Part shown: positions 10,818-22,559 of the stretch, piece after piece | Numbering within the stretch: position 1 is the first letter of the stretch | Layout: each line of letters opens with the position of its first letter | From: Symbiodinium natans | Taxonomy: Eukaryota > Sar > Dinophyceae > Suessiales > Symbiodiniaceae | Assembly: GCA_905221605.1 (NCBI GenBank) | Contig: CAJNDS010002506.1 | Span: 212,501 to 276,500, forward strand | Direction of reading: 5' to 3' | DNA length: 64,000 nucleotides | The notes under the pieces: model-generated | Told to the model about the DNA's origin: nothing | What the model saw: only the letters and a program-made list of their open reading frames with translations | Database searches by the model: none | Position numbers and translations under genes: made by a program

Positions 10818-11738
10818 ATGTCTGTGCAATCTGAAGCAAGCTTAACTGCATGGATCGCAGAACGCGAGGCTGTTCACGGGCAAGACCCCAAGCTGTTCGT
10901 TAGCTCCGAGCTGGCCCAGCCATGGTGGGCAAGGGTAGAGAGTTTTGTTGGATCCTTACCGCTGAGGTCTCCCAGAAGACAGAATCATGAGCAAAGGCTT
11001 GCGTGTCATGCGCGATATGCTCTCACAGGACAGGTGCTTCCCAGATAAAGTCGGCACACCCGCAAGCCATGTTCTCCTTGAGATCCTGGCAGGAAGGCCG
11101 CAGCGAGCGAACACATGGCCGCTATTTACTTCGTATGGGACATAGCAGCAATTTTATTGTTTTCATTACATGTGTGCGGATTGTCCTAGCGACGAGGCTT
11201 CAGCAACCATGGACACGGTCGCCACATCCGTTTCCTGGTGAGGGGCTTTGAAGTGTCCTAGCTGCTTTGTGCTGCACCGTTGTTGCTGTGGGCTGCCAAG
11301 GACCAACTCCCGTTCTTCATCAGGTGGGGGGAGATGTGGGTTGCAAGCCTGATTCGCCGCCTCTGTGCGGATTCCAGGCCTCTTTGGCACACCATCCGGG
11401 CCGTTTGGAGAAGCGAGAACTCCGATGAGGCGATAGTTGAAGGGTTCAGGTTCGCTTGCCAACGCAGCTGGGGCCAAGCCCTATGCTTTCAGGTTTTGGA
11501 GCTGGCCGGAGCGGATGCCTTCAGACGCCTCGCGCTGACGTTACCTGGCAAGTGACATCTGCTTTCCCCTGAACATCCCAAAGCCTGAGCACTAATCAGT
11601 GATCTTGGTGATTTTGGCATTCTAGGTTCACTGCATCTGATGGCATGCGCTCGCCCACGGACCTCTCTCTGACCGTGGCTCATGGCCAAGACGTGCGAAG
11701 ACACTACGAGACTCTGCGAACACGACTGCTGTGTGTTC
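10818..11738 (+). CDS. Exon candidates of an unrecognised gene
   Basis: Three plus-strand stretches read like protein. 10,818-about 11,000 begins MSVQSEASLTAWIAEREAVH and contains SSELAQPWWARVESFVG. 11,280-11,547 contains WGEMWVASLIRRLCADSR and ALCFQVLELAGADAFRRLA and is followed by GCAAGT, a possible GC donor. 11,626-about 11,738 after TTCTAG reads TDLSLTVAHGQDVRRHYETL. The reading frames do not join at these exact sites, so the splice map is unresolved. No family recognised; it could also be a decayed gene. Confidence 0.35.
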
Positions 11739-12003
11739 CAGTGTAAGGACCTGGCTTCTGGCAGCTCTGTGAGCATCTTCCTGGATGTCCTGCCGCTCGC
11801 TTCAGCAAGAAGTGTGGCCGCAGCAGTGTCGCACTGTCAGGAGTCGGAATGCTTCAATATTTCGATCTGCCCAAAAGCTTGAGCATGGGCTCTCAACGCA
11901 GACCCTGTCTCTTGCTCCCCGGTCCCTCCCCGGTCCCTCCCCGTCTCTCGCTCTCTTGGGCTGCTTCTGCTTCTTCTTCTCTAGGGCTCTCGCTCTCTCC
12001 CGC

Positions 12004-12075
12004 TCGCCCCATGAACACCCGAGGAAGAACTTCATCACCTTCCGCGAGTTCTCCTATGCTTGTGAGAAGGCGCTG
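12004..12075 (+). CDS. Possible EF-hand F-helix exon
   Basis: Reads KNFITFREFSYACEKALR, resembling the end of an EF-hand loop (I-x-F-x-E-F) and its exiting helix, as in the EF-hand genes further right. No matching loop start was found next to it, so this is only a fragment call. Confidence 0.3.
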
Positions 12076-12309
12076 CGTGCTTGTATCCTTCCTGTCATCT
12101 TTCCTTCTCACACTCATCGATGTACCAGTCCAGGGCTTTGACGTTGGTGGCGCTGTTTGGCTGGATGCGGATCTGGACGTCGTTGGTACAGGTCCACCAA
12201 GAGCTGGAGAGTTCACCCAGCTGCTTCCACAAAAGCTCTGTCGCTATTAGCCGGTTAATGGCTCCATATGGCTCCTGATGTTGCGCAGGGGCCGTGGGGG
12301 CCGACTTCA

Positions 12310-12425
12310 TAACACCCTTGGGGCCGCCTCACGCTGAGAAGTCAGCTTCACATCAAACATCGTGGTCGAAATTTCTTCGGCTTTGCGGGCTTTGACCGTT
12401 TTGAGGGTGTCGTAACTTTTAGGTT
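12310..12425 (-). CDS. Possible minus-strand terminal exon
   Basis: The minus strand reads KKQPKSYDTLKTVKARKAEE and then ISTTMFDVKLTSQREAAPRV before a stop at the left edge. Composition is protein-like, but there is no recognised family and the upstream exon is uncertain (a candidate at about 12,745-12,890 reads TFRKQMEQLGVG). Confidence 0.25.
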
Positions 12426-13592
12426 GCTTCTTGCAACTGAGGGCCCTCAGCCAAGACCGACAAGCACGAGATGGGAACTGGAGGCACGGCCAGAGCTCCG
12501 ACAATCCTCCCATCTGCCAGGGGTGTGACTGCAAGGGCTGTGGCGGCCATGTGCACCCAGGCTTCATTTCACAGAGGGCATGCTCGTGATGGTGCCGATG
12601 TGCGGGCCTTTGGGAACACATCGGAATGTGGAGGGCCCGAATGCTTTCGGTGTAAGAGCGCGTGATTGGCCCTTGGCGTGTCCTTTCAACGATCCTGCGG
12701 GACACTCACCCAAAACAGAATGAGGCCTGACTTCAGCATGCCCTTCAACGTCCCACGCCGAGCTGTTCCATCTGCTTCCGAAAAGTTTGACGCCCCAAAT
12801 TACCGGCCAAGCCCAGTGGGCATGTACGGTGCCGCTTGTGGCGCAAGGTCATCGCCCTCTCGTCAACTGCAGTGGCCTCACTGGATGTTTTTCGGGAGCC
12901 CAAGATTCCGAAATTAGGGCATATACATCGAATATACCTTAAATTACACGGCAGTACGTCCTGATTCCGAATTGCGGTATGTTCCTGAATGAACGGGAGC
13001 ATTGAGCTCTAAACACAGGCCGTGACCTTCTTCTTTGGCTCCATCTTCCGGATAACGGCTGCGGGCCGGCAGGCGCACTGGTGCACGGAGAGCGGCGACC
13101 CCAGTATGGGGCAAACTGTACTCACCCCCACAATGACCCTGAGAACGGCAGTTCTTATAGATTCTTCCGAGGTGGCAGCAAGAAGCGTGCGCTCCATCCC
13201 ATGCAGGCAGTCGGGCAGCTCGAGCGCTTAGTTGCTTATAAGAGCTACTTTACAATCGGTTCGCGTAGTACGACATTGGAGGTAGGTGAAAGCAGACCAA
13301 ATCAAGTTGCGCTCGGGCACTGGCCACGTCTCCTCAAAGCCCTCGAAATTCGCAATTTAGATTGAAATGAAGGTGAGACTACAATGCCCTTTATTGTCTA
13401 CTTCAGTGAATTTAGAGAGGTGCTGGTCCTGATCATCATTGCGGGGAGCACCTGGCGCCATTGCTCCGACGACATGTCGCTCTCGTTGACACTGACCACC
13501 CAGATCTTTTCTCCAAATATGCGCATTGTTCCCAAACAAATTCCCCCCCTTCATGCGCTGATTCGCACTGCTATTCTGTCGATGCCAGGGCC

Positions 13593-13890
13593 ATGGCCCT
13601 GAACGCAGTGACGCCGGAGCAGCTTGCGCAGTTCAGGGCTGTGATGCCGGAGGCCAGAGCCAATGCAGAAGCTGACCCGACTTTATCAATCGCAGCAGTG
13701 AGCGACAGTGCATCGCAGCAGTGAGCGACAGTGCATCGCACAGGCTGGCGGCTATGGGCCTGAGTTTTACGAGTATGTGGTCATGGCCAAGGACTCGCGC
13801 ACCACGATGCGCAACGTCGTATCCGCCAACTCCAAACTGCACCCCAAGCAGTGTCAGGACAAAGTGGACAGCATCCTCTCCAAGAGGTAG
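13593..13890 (+). CDS. Small two-exon gene, 83 residues, function unknown
   Basis: Exon 1 (13,593-13,697) starts ATG and reads MALNAVTPEQLAQFRAVMPE through TLSIAA. Exon 2 (13,744-13,890) continues in phase 0 with AGGYGPEFYEYVVMAKDS and ends VDSILSKR before TAG. The intron (13,698-13,743) starts GTGAGC, ends CACAG and is exactly 46 bp, made of two 23-bp tandem copies. Removing it is required to avoid a stop just inside it. No domain recognised; the product is small, soluble and charged. The frame stays open upstream of this ATG, so a longer first exon is possible. Without transcript evidence the intron is an inference from frame continuity. Confidence 0.6.
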
Positions 13891-14727
13891 TTCAGAGTCC
13901 TGGACGTACTTCCAGGATTCTGAACATGGCCGAACGGTGGGCTGTGAGCAATCACCCCGGCACGGCGGAACGTGATGCCGTGTGCTTCGGACTCTGGGCG
14001 TTCAGCGACTCAAACGCGATTCGCCGCGGACGACATGGACAAGGGTAATCCAGGAAACCAAGGCAAGGTGGTGGCGGCGGCGGCGGCAGTATCGCGCGAG
14101 TTGCTCGGCGGCGGAACAAAACTGCGTCGTCTTCCGGTGGGCTTAGATGGCTAGGACCGGGATTGTGGATAGGCCTGGACTGTGTTGGTCCGGTGCAATC
14201 GGGCCTCCGGGACTGCGGTCTTGCCATACGAAGTTTGTTGCCTGTGTCCACCTCAGAGCCACTTGAACTCAAGGCGCGGGAGGAAGACACTTTGCAGACC
14301 CGGTTTGTAAGTTTGTTTACGCAGCCTCCGACGTAGCAAAAGCTGCACCCAATGCTTGGAATCCTGAAGTCAAGGTGTTTAGAGGTTTGAAGAGGCTCAA
14401 ATCCGACTCCATCCAACATCACTTGTACTACACCCAGGATTTTAAAGCGGATGCGGTAAGGGGCTCTCCATGCCCATGATGGGAGAGATGGGAAAGAGTG
14501 CTCTTCCACGGCCAACTCTTCCATGAACTCTAAGGCGGCGAGCTGCTTTTGCAGCGTGAAGTCGGTTGTTCAGCTTTTTTGCAAGAGAGCGCAGCTAGTG
14601 CATTGTCTGTTGCATGAGTTCTTGGCGGTCTTGACACCAAGTTTGGGTCCATTAATGTGTTGGGCGCTAGGCAGAGCCGCGAGGGACTCTGAGGCGGTGA
14701 TACAGGCCGGCTGGGGGCTTGTCATTT

Positions 14728-14827
14728 GGGTAGTCTCCCAATCTAGGGTCCCTTTTGGGTACCCATCATAAGGCGGCACCCTTTCAAAAAGGATCCCAAA
14801 AAGGGACCCTAATTTAGAGAACTACCC
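14728..14827. mobile_element. Foldback MITE family C, copy 1
   Basis: Left end GGGTAGTCTCCCAATCTAGG then GTCCCTTTTGGG; right end is its imperfect reverse complement, CCCAAAAAGGGACCC then AGAGAACTACCC. Related ends occur at 17,812-17,888 and 34,072-34,171. No clear target duplication seen. Confidence 0.65.
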
Positions 14828-14829
14828 TT

Positions 14830-17805
14830 TTAGGGTTTGGGCGTGATGGCTGAAGCCGTTACGGCAGCGGTTGCATTCTGTTGCGAAGTACCTTTCTTTA
14901 TGTTCTTGCAGCGACGAAAGCTCCCTGCAGCACGAACCTGGCACTGTTGCATGAGGCTGATTGGTGCTTCCGTGCGAGATGCCGACGTGCTTGCAAGTTC
15001 CAGATGTCAGCAGGTGGCACTGCTGCGTGTTCTGTTGTTCTCGCAGATTCTCTGAGTGGATTCGCTTGCATGTGTGAGAGCTGTGGGGGTCCGCTCGCAT
15101 GTATAAGGCTACAGAAGACGAGGTAGTGCCTTCATGTAGAACGCACCCTCACCCTCGACCTCGACCCTGTAACCCACAACTTCCTCGCCCAATCTCTTTG
15201 CAGATCTCCTCTGACGCGCCTGGACAATGTCTGCAAGGTGCGGGAGGTGTCAAATCAGCGGTAACAAGAGTGCGAAGGGTTCAGCTCTAGGCCCCAAACC
15301 GTTTAGATGGGGCCAAGAAGCAAGAAGCCGAACCTAGATGTCAAAGGGGTTGTTCTACATTCAAGTCCTGCTTTGGATGGCCCTTTTCAAAGAGATTATT
15401 TACACCGCAAAATGGCTGCTGTGGCTTCTAAAAACCGCAAGCCCTGAGGCGTTCATCGCAGAAGCTATGCAGGGAGGTCTGCGCCCGCGCCGGCGGCAAG
15501 ACAAAGGAAGGCGCGGAATCGAAGTTGGCAGGGGTGACAGTCGAACGCTTGGAGGCGTCTAGGTTTTCGGGCTTTGGGGTTTAGTTAGGTTTCGGGTTTG
15601 AGCAAAGCGAACATTGTGGGTATAGTATGAGCCGGCAACGAGGCCACGGCGGGTGCACCCAAAAAGGCCTCCTCAACTCTGTGCCCTGTTTTTGTGCGAG
15701 AACATTCAGCAATGGATTGCTTCAGGCAAACTCTTGGTAGTGCATGTGTATCCACCAGCACTGCATCTGCGGCACTTTGAGACAAGCAAGAAAACACACC
15801 GCCTCACAGGCTCCCTTGTGTGTGCAGTGCCTTCTGCGGATGCATCCCTGCCAAAGCTGTGAGCTGAAAATTGTAGGTGCAGGCCGGCGAAGATGATAGT
15901 CCCGTCCACCGGATTCTACCACACATGGCTATCTTTGCAGTCACAGAAGCACCGGCGCCATGAACAGGGGTCTTCATCAGCCCCATTTTGCAGGAAGCGC
16001 CTCCCCCTGCCACCTTTGCCGCGCGTCACCGCCACTTGGTTCTCTGAGCAGAAGCTCCCCTGAATCCAAAGAGCGCCGGACCCCTGTGTTTCAGGTGAAG
16101 CAGGAAGCCATGTTAGTGTGTACTCCTACTATAACTGCCTCAAGCAAGCCTGTCAAAATGTTTCAAGAGCCGTCCACAGGGGGGCCTGAGGCTCACCATG
16201 AAGCAAGCCGAGGCGACGCCACTGCATCCTGAACTTCTGGAGGTGCAACTTTATGAGGTTTAGGGTTTTACGGTTTGGGGTTTGGGGTTTGGGAGTTGAG
16301 GGATTAGAGTCCAGCTGAAACCCAAGGTTCTGGGGGGTTTTGCTTGTGGGTTTATGGTGTCCGGGGTTTAGGGCCAGTGTAAGCATGGGTTGCCAGAAGC
16401 ATGCGCGGATAGACTTCGCGCCGTATCGCTTCCTGTTTCTTTGCAGGCCAATGACATGTTGGGCCCGAGTGTCTCCGATGAGGATGCAGGACCTCTTTGG
16501 GTAATTATCCTTCTTGTGCCGGCCTGTCAATGCGGGGGACCTGCCGCATGAGATTTCGGGCCTGTTCCAAGCAGTGCAGCATGGCAAAATCGGGCAGCAT
16601 ATTGCAGCATGTCTCCGCGCGCATGGTGCCGCAGGCTTCGGCGTGCAACAGGCGATAGAGCCTGGAGGCTTAGCACTGCGTCTTGCAGGTTCTTGGTCAG
16701 GATGATGGCATGGGATCGCATGCGATCACCTACAGGGTTGTTTTGGGGAACACTGCCCTTCAATGTCGGATGCTCCATGCCTGTGTGCGCTCCCCAACGT
16801 ACGAGGCTTCTTCTGTGGAAGGAATAGACCCCTGAACTCTCAACCATATGGAAACCCAAAACCAAAGCGCGAGAAGCCTTGAGACCAAAGCGACTGCAGT
16901 GTTGAACTGTGCGGAGATTGTCTCTCAGTGTTGATGCCTGCCTGTTTCTGGGACGGATAATGTCACACATACTTCCGAAACCCTATACCCTAAGTTTTGC
17001 CAAAGCGGTGCTTTCTCTGAGGTATGACGGCCTCTGGCCGTGTCCTGAGCTTTCGTTCAGTTGGTCGTTAATCAAATTCTCGCTCCCCAAATTACCCATA
17101 AGGTAGGAAGGGTTCCCTAGCTGTTTAAGGGCTTTTTTTCTCAATGATCCATCATCCCCGTTACAGGATCCTTAGAACGAGAGCAACCCCCGCCTAAAAC
17201 GCAGGCACTTTGGCTGGGGGAAGCGGGACACATTTTTTTTGATTCCATGTGCCGCCATGGCTCCTATCCCTCGAAAGCCTTTCGGAGAACGTCAGGGTCC
17301 TCCTGCTCCGCACCGCTTTCGGCAGAGCCAGGCACCTGTTCCCAGGTAACCCTTCTTGTATCCACCACCAAGCACTGTACCGCAGGATAGGGAAAGCGCT
17401 CTGGCTCAGATTTTCTTGAGGCTCGGGATGGTGATTGGGTACAGTAAGTTCACGGGCTAAGAAGTATACGATCTTCGACGAGGGTATCTGTGGCTTCCTC
17501 GAAAAACTCACCTCAACAATATGAGGGCTCATCTTCTCCAACAATTTGAGGGTTCCCTCGAGATTTCGTCCAACCTCTGAAGCTCAGGAAAGTAATGCAA
17601 TCTAAGAGTCCTGCCCCTGAATGCGTAAATTTCAAGAACCTAGCCCCTCAATTTGTTTTAGCTGCCAAACGGCAGATTCTGAGGTCACTGCATTTGCCAG
17701 CCTGCTGCAGAATGTTCGTCCGCCCTCCCACCCTCAAGAAACCCAGCCCCCCATCTGGAAAAACTTAGACATGCGTGACCCCCCCCCCCCCCCCGTGATG
17801 GCGCT
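14830..17805. other. Region without a recognised gene
   Basis: Open frames occur on both strands but none shows a recognised domain. Possible exon: 15,338-15,480 plus strand, hydrophobic (LFYIQVLLWMALFKEI), which could be a membrane segment. Weak TTTAGGG-like decay near 15,560-15,600 and 16,255-16,300. Confidence 0.35.
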
Positions 17806-17811
17806 CAAAGG

Positions 17812-17888
17812 GGTGGTCAAAATGATGGTCCCTTTTTGGATCCCTATTATAATACGGCACCTAATATTTATGATTTTGACAGCCACCC
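17812..17888. mobile_element. Foldback MITE family C, copy 2
   Basis: Left end GGGTGGTCAAAATGATGGTCCC, right end GATTTTGACAGCCACCC, near-perfect inverted termini. Shares GTCCCTTTTTGG with the other family C copies. Preceded by a C-run. Confidence 0.6.
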
Positions 17889-18343
17889 ATCTTAAGGGAG
17901 GGAGGGAACCCCCCCCAGATTAGGAAATTGCTAACATTTTCCAAGCCGGGAGGCTGCGTTTCTTATTTGAGGGCGGGCCAAATTGAGAAATTGAGGCTGT
18001 GTTTCTTGAGTTTAAGCGATTGAGGGGCTAGCTTTCTTAATTGGGCGGTGGTGGGGGAGGGAGGGTTGGGGCGGGGGGGTGGGGGGCTGCTGCAGCAACA
18101 ACCCAAAATCTCGAGAATTCGGTAAGCGGGCTGAGGGTAATTACCCTCGACATTCGAATGATCGCTGTGATGGCAGGGTCCTTGTTGAGTCGAGCCCAAA
18201 CCCTGGATCCTTATCCGCTCGCGGAGCAAAGACAGGCTGAGAAGGTCGTGTTGCACGCCAAAACAAGTCCCGAGTTGCCGTCTGTGTCACTGCCACTTGT
18301 GACGCAGAACGGAACCCAGGCCGGGCCGCATCCTTGATTCCGA

Positions 18344-18955
18344 TCCCCCTAAACCCTAAACCCTAAACCCTAAACCCTAAACCCTAAACCCTAAACCCTA
18401 AACCCTAAACCCTAAACCCTAAACCCTAAACCCTAACCCCTAAACCCCCTAAACCCTAAACCCTAAACCCTAAACCCCCTAAAACCCTGAACCCTAACCC
18501 TGAACCCTGAACCTGAACCCTGAACCCTGAACCCTGAAACCCTGAACCCTGCCCTGAACCCTGAACCCCCTGAACCCTGAACCCTGAACCCTGAACCCCT
18601 GAACCCTGAACCTGAAACCTGAACCCTGAACCCTGACCCTGAACCCGGAACCCTGAACCCTGAACCCTGAACCTGAACCTGAACCCTGAACCCTGAACCC
18701 TGAACCCTGAACCCTGAACCCTGAACCTGAAACCCTGAACCCTGACCCTGAACCTGAACCCTGAACCCTGAACCTGAACCCTGAACCCTGAACCCTAACC
18801 TAAACCCTAAACCCCCTAAACCCTAGACCCTAGACCCTAGACCCTAGACCCTAGACCCTAGACCCTAGACCCTAGACCCTAGACCCTAGACCCTAAACCC
18901 TAAACCCTAAACCCTAAAGCCTAGCCTAAACCCTAAAGCCTAAAGCCTAAAGCGT
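18344..18955 (-). repeat. Telomere-like array with ordered variant blocks
   Basis: Starts as clean CCCTAAA (to about 18,480), switches to CCCTGAA/CCTGAA (about 18,484-18,790), then CCCTAGA (about 18,822-18,890) and returns to CCCTAAA/CCTAAAG. The block order suggests successive local amplification of mutated units. It is internal, with unique sequence on both sides. Confidence 0.95.
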
Positions 18956-18992
18956 AAACCTTTAAGCTCCCAACTTCAAACAGAGACCCGAA

Positions 18993-19382
18993 GTGTGTGG
19001 CTTACACTGCCTAGCCTCAGGGTGCACTGGTACTGGTGGTGCCGACCTCTCCAAGACACCGCTGCCGCAAGTGCGTTCGCTTTGCCGAGGAGTTGCAGGT
19101 CTTTTGGATTTCGGAGGACGGGTTCATGTGATGTTAAATGCTAGAAGGGTTTCCGAGTTGCTTGCACTTGACGACTCGGATGGACTTCAGGATGTGATGC
19201 CTCAGCAGAATCCAACTTCCGGACTCGCGCTGCTGCTCTTGCAGAGACGGTACCGACAGCAGCTGCGCGAAGCGGATGCCCCTGCACAGGCTGCACAGCA
19301 GGTGGCGTGCCGGTTGTCCAGCTCAGCTTTTGCCTGCAAGGCGTACTTCTCCCGCTCATCTCTTACCTGTAAAGCGTGTTGA
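18993..19382 (+). CDS. Hypothetical open frame, unrecognised
   Basis: A 129-codon open frame; the part from 19,130 reads VMLNARRVSELLALDDSDGL and LALLLLQRRYRQQLREADA, leucine- and arginine-rich with helix-like spacing. No domain recognised. The opposite strand is also open over part of it. Could be an exon of an unknown gene or chance. Confidence 0.25.
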   Translation: MCGLHCLASGCTGTGGADLSKTPLPQVRSLCRGVAGLLDFGGRVHVMLNARRVSELLALDDSDGLQDVMPQQNPTSGLALLLLQRRYRQQLREADAPAQAAQQVACRLSSSAFACKAYFSRSSLTCKAC

Positions 19383-20545
19383 TGTTGTAATGGACCGGTA
19401 GACTCAGGCAATCTCAGGCAGTAGGTCAAACAGGTAAACAGCTCAACGTATCGCAAGTTCTTTTGTGGAATAGAGCGGCAGAGCCCACTGTCACGGCTCT
19501 AAGCTTTCGCTTTTTTCCGTCGTGGCGCCGGGTTCTTTTCAAGATCTGCTAGAGTTACTGGGCTGTCCTCCGGTCTTGTGTCGGCTGTTCCTCCTACCCC
19601 TCGAAGCACTGCACATCAACATGAACTTAACATGCACAAGAAGTCCGTGACAGATCCAGCAACGTGAAATCGACTAATTGCTGCCGGGCCGCTATCAGCG
19701 AAGCTGGCAAGTGCCTGAAGAGAGATCTAGACTTCGAACAGTCCCCTTGGAGTTCTTGCAAGTGTGTTTTTTTGGGGGGTAAGCTGTGCAACCAGGCAGG
19801 ATGAGCAGCCCAATTAGAAGCTTTTGATGCGCTTCTGGGGTTTGAAGGGTTTTGTGCTGCCTGGAGGCCAATACAGGGTTTAGGCATATCATTGTTCGAC
19901 GAGGGTACCCTTTTTCCACACAGCAAAAAAGGAACCTTCAGGGGGGCTGTAGATCTCTGCGGCAGACCGCAGCGTTTCACACTCCAGGTTTCATCTGCTA
20001 GGCCTGTGGTTTTTTTTTGGCTGCCCAAAAGGCCCAGGGTCGAAATACCTCAAGACTGCTTTCATTCCTGCATTGGGGTGAGCTGGGGGTCTTGGCATTG
20101 GGCCCTTTGGGTTCACGCTATGACTGTTTCAAGTTCTCAATTCTCATTTCAACCTCAGGTCTGCGTGCGGCGTTTTCCTGCCAGGCTACGTAATCCCGCA
20201 AGCGGTCCTTGTATATTCACAAGACTACATTCAGAAAAATGCAAGTATGTATTTCGCGACCAGTCGAACCCATAAAACCCCCCCAAGATCTGTGTTTTCG
20301 CCTTTTTCGCAGACCCAAATGAAGGGGTGGGGGGTGGGAGGTGGTGTGGGGGATGCATATCGGGGGCGGGTGTTGCGAATAAATCGCCAATTTTGTGGTG
20401 TAAGGTTTCTGAGATCATCGTAACTATTAATGACAATAACTATAATATAAAGTAGTACAACAGTATTTTTGTTTGGGATAAAATCCCCCCTCTATGGTCC
20501 GACGGATTGGGAATCTTAGTCGGCTGGGCCCCGGGAATCGCGCCC
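19383..20545. other. Region without a recognised gene
   Basis: Open frames on both strands (19,627-20,028 minus, 19,892-20,275 plus) lack recognisable domains. Nothing else supported. Confidence 0.35.
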
Positions 20546-20548
20546 AAG

Positions 20549-20696
20549 CCTAAACCCTAAACCCTAAACCCTAAACCTAAACCCTAAACCCTAAACCCTA
20601 AACCCTAAACCCTAAACCCTAAACCCTAAACCCTAAACCCTAAACCCCAAACCCTAAACCCTAAACCCTAAACCCCAAACCCTAAACCCTAAGCCC
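20549..20696 (-). repeat. Interstitial telomere-like array (CCCTAAA)n
   Basis: About 20 CCCTAAA units with CCTAAAC and CCCCAAA variants. Confidence 0.95.
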
Positions 20697-20699
20697 ACG

Positions 20700-22470
20700 G
20701 AAGCCTGGCCTGAATCCTGTCAATGGTGTGCAGAGACTCCCCCACTAATCCCGTCACTCTGAATGCCCATCCCCAAACGACGACAAAATTCGAAAAAAGC
20801 TGCTCTCAGCAACTACAGATTGCCTTCAAGCACCACCTTTCTATGAGAGTTCCCCTTTCTAAATGTGTTTGCGCGTGCACAAGTCCTTCCAACGCAATAG
20901 CCGACAAGCCCTTGTCAATCACATTGTCTGAGAACTGAGAACACTTCTAATTCCCAACATAGATCGGCTTGCTCCTGTAGACTATGTGAAAACCAGCTGG
21001 AGCTCACATGATACGTGGAAACGCGATGCCGAAGGTCTGAACTTCAGTATGACGAGTCCTACAAATCCTACGCTTTGTGAAGGCTCCTTGGTAAAACCTG
21101 ATACTTTCGACAGATCCCCCCCGCCAAGTCGGTTTTTCACAGAGATTTTCGCCATAAAATCCCGTCGCCTTTGTGGGGAAATGCTATGCTTCAGATGACG
21201 AAGGTCCCTCCATGAACGCCAGTTGCAACTAGAGGCGGATGCCCTGCAAACTCACTTGATTCGAAGAGAAGGGCATTCCTCTATCGGTAATCAGGGTGGA
21301 AATCCCAGTCTTCGCATGAAAGTTCATCCACAAACGCTGGTAGGCCCCCCCTCCCCGCCCTTCCCCCAATAAACTCGGCTTCACCCTCTTTCTCTAACTT
21401 CCCTGGAACCATCTGTAACCCATTGCCCACGTTCCCAACTAAGCGTCGATGAGACGTGCGACACTTGAATTGCTAGCTCTATGCAGCACCAGAAAGCCTG
21501 TGCCGCTGCATGCAGAAGCTCGCGCAAAAGACGCGCCAGTCATAATCCAGACTGCTGTGCAGACTCGTTTCACCAATGACAACGGTGCTCCTTTGTAGCA
21601 TGGTCAGTGTTCTGTGGCTCCTTGGGGCTGCATCATCACAACGCCATGGGATGTGGCTTTCAATCCTCCGAAACGCAGCAGGCCTGTGGACCCATGAGCC
21701 TTCATGGACCTTTATAAGTTCCGAGTTTTGATGCCCACATGTTGGCTTAAGTCTACTTGAGAGAGCAGTTGGTGGGACTCCTGAAGGTTCTCGCGCTTAG
21801 GGGTTTCAGGCAGGATTTTGGGGCTTAGTATGGAGGGCATGTCGGATCTTGGTGCAGGCTTGTTGTCACATCTCGCTGTAAATACCCTCCAAAGGTGGAC
21901 CATACCCCTTGCGCTTGAGCAGCCAGCACGTCGTGGTTGCCAGGTGCAGGCACATGCACGTACTTTAGCGGCGCACTCTGTGTGGCCTGTCGTGTCACTA
22001 AGCTGTGGCACAATACCGCTCGGAGAGGGAGGGCAAAAAGTCTGCGAGTGTGCGCCTTGGCTTGGCATTCCATGGAAGCTCCTCCTTCCCAAGGCCACGA
22101 ACCGAGCCCGGCTCTGCCAGATTTCCGCCTCTGAGCTTACCGTCCACCTGGATGCTGTTGAGTCTGGAGGCGCAAGCACTTGTCTGGTAGGTCCTGAAGC
22201 TGCATGACACTTGTGTGAGCACCTGGGCAAATCCTTTCTCGATTCTGCTCGAAAGCCCAATACCCTCAAACAAAGGTAAGAGGCTAGGGTGAAGAGTTAA
22301 TAATTTAGTGAAGACCCCCTATGATTAGAGTTGAAGGTATATTTCCGCCTGAAGGTGTGTTGAGCTCCTGTTGTTTTTGTCGGTGCTGGCTTGGTCCCGC
22401 AGGTGGCACACATGGTCCATGCACTCGCGCGACACACTAGCTTTACTGTCCTCAGGGAAATGAAGCCCGA
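20700..22470. other. Region without a recognised gene
   Basis: Open frames overlap on both strands at 21,712-22,273; the plus frame (21,818-22,207) and the minus frame (21,712-22,269) cannot both be real and neither has a recognised domain. Confidence 0.35.
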
Positions 22471-22472
22471 GA

Positions 22473-22559
22473 AGCTAGCAGCTAGCAGCTAGCAGCTAGC
22501 AGCTAGCAGCTAGCAGCTAGCAGCTAGCAGCTAGCAGCTAGCAGCTAGCAGCTAGCAGC
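22473..22559. repeat. (AGCTAGC)n heptamer array
   Basis: About 12 perfect copies of a 7-bp unit; GCTAGC is itself palindromic, so the array can self-pair. Unrelated to the telomere heptamer. Confidence 0.95.

Noticed and set aside
11548-11625. A GC-AG intron joining the exons at 11,280 and 11,626
   Set aside because: Sites look right (GCAAGT, TTCTAG), but the join puts the second exon out of its open frame.
18344-18955. Chromosome end
   Set aside because: Arrays occur in both orientations, are short, and have unique DNA and genes on both sides, so they are interstitial.
21712-22273. Overlapping 185- and 129-codon frames on opposite strands
   Set aside because: Neither shows a domain, splice support or repeat-free conservation cue; cannot be told from chance.
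22473-22559. CRISPR-like array
   Set aside because: The unit is 7 bp with no spacers; a eukaryotic simple repeat.
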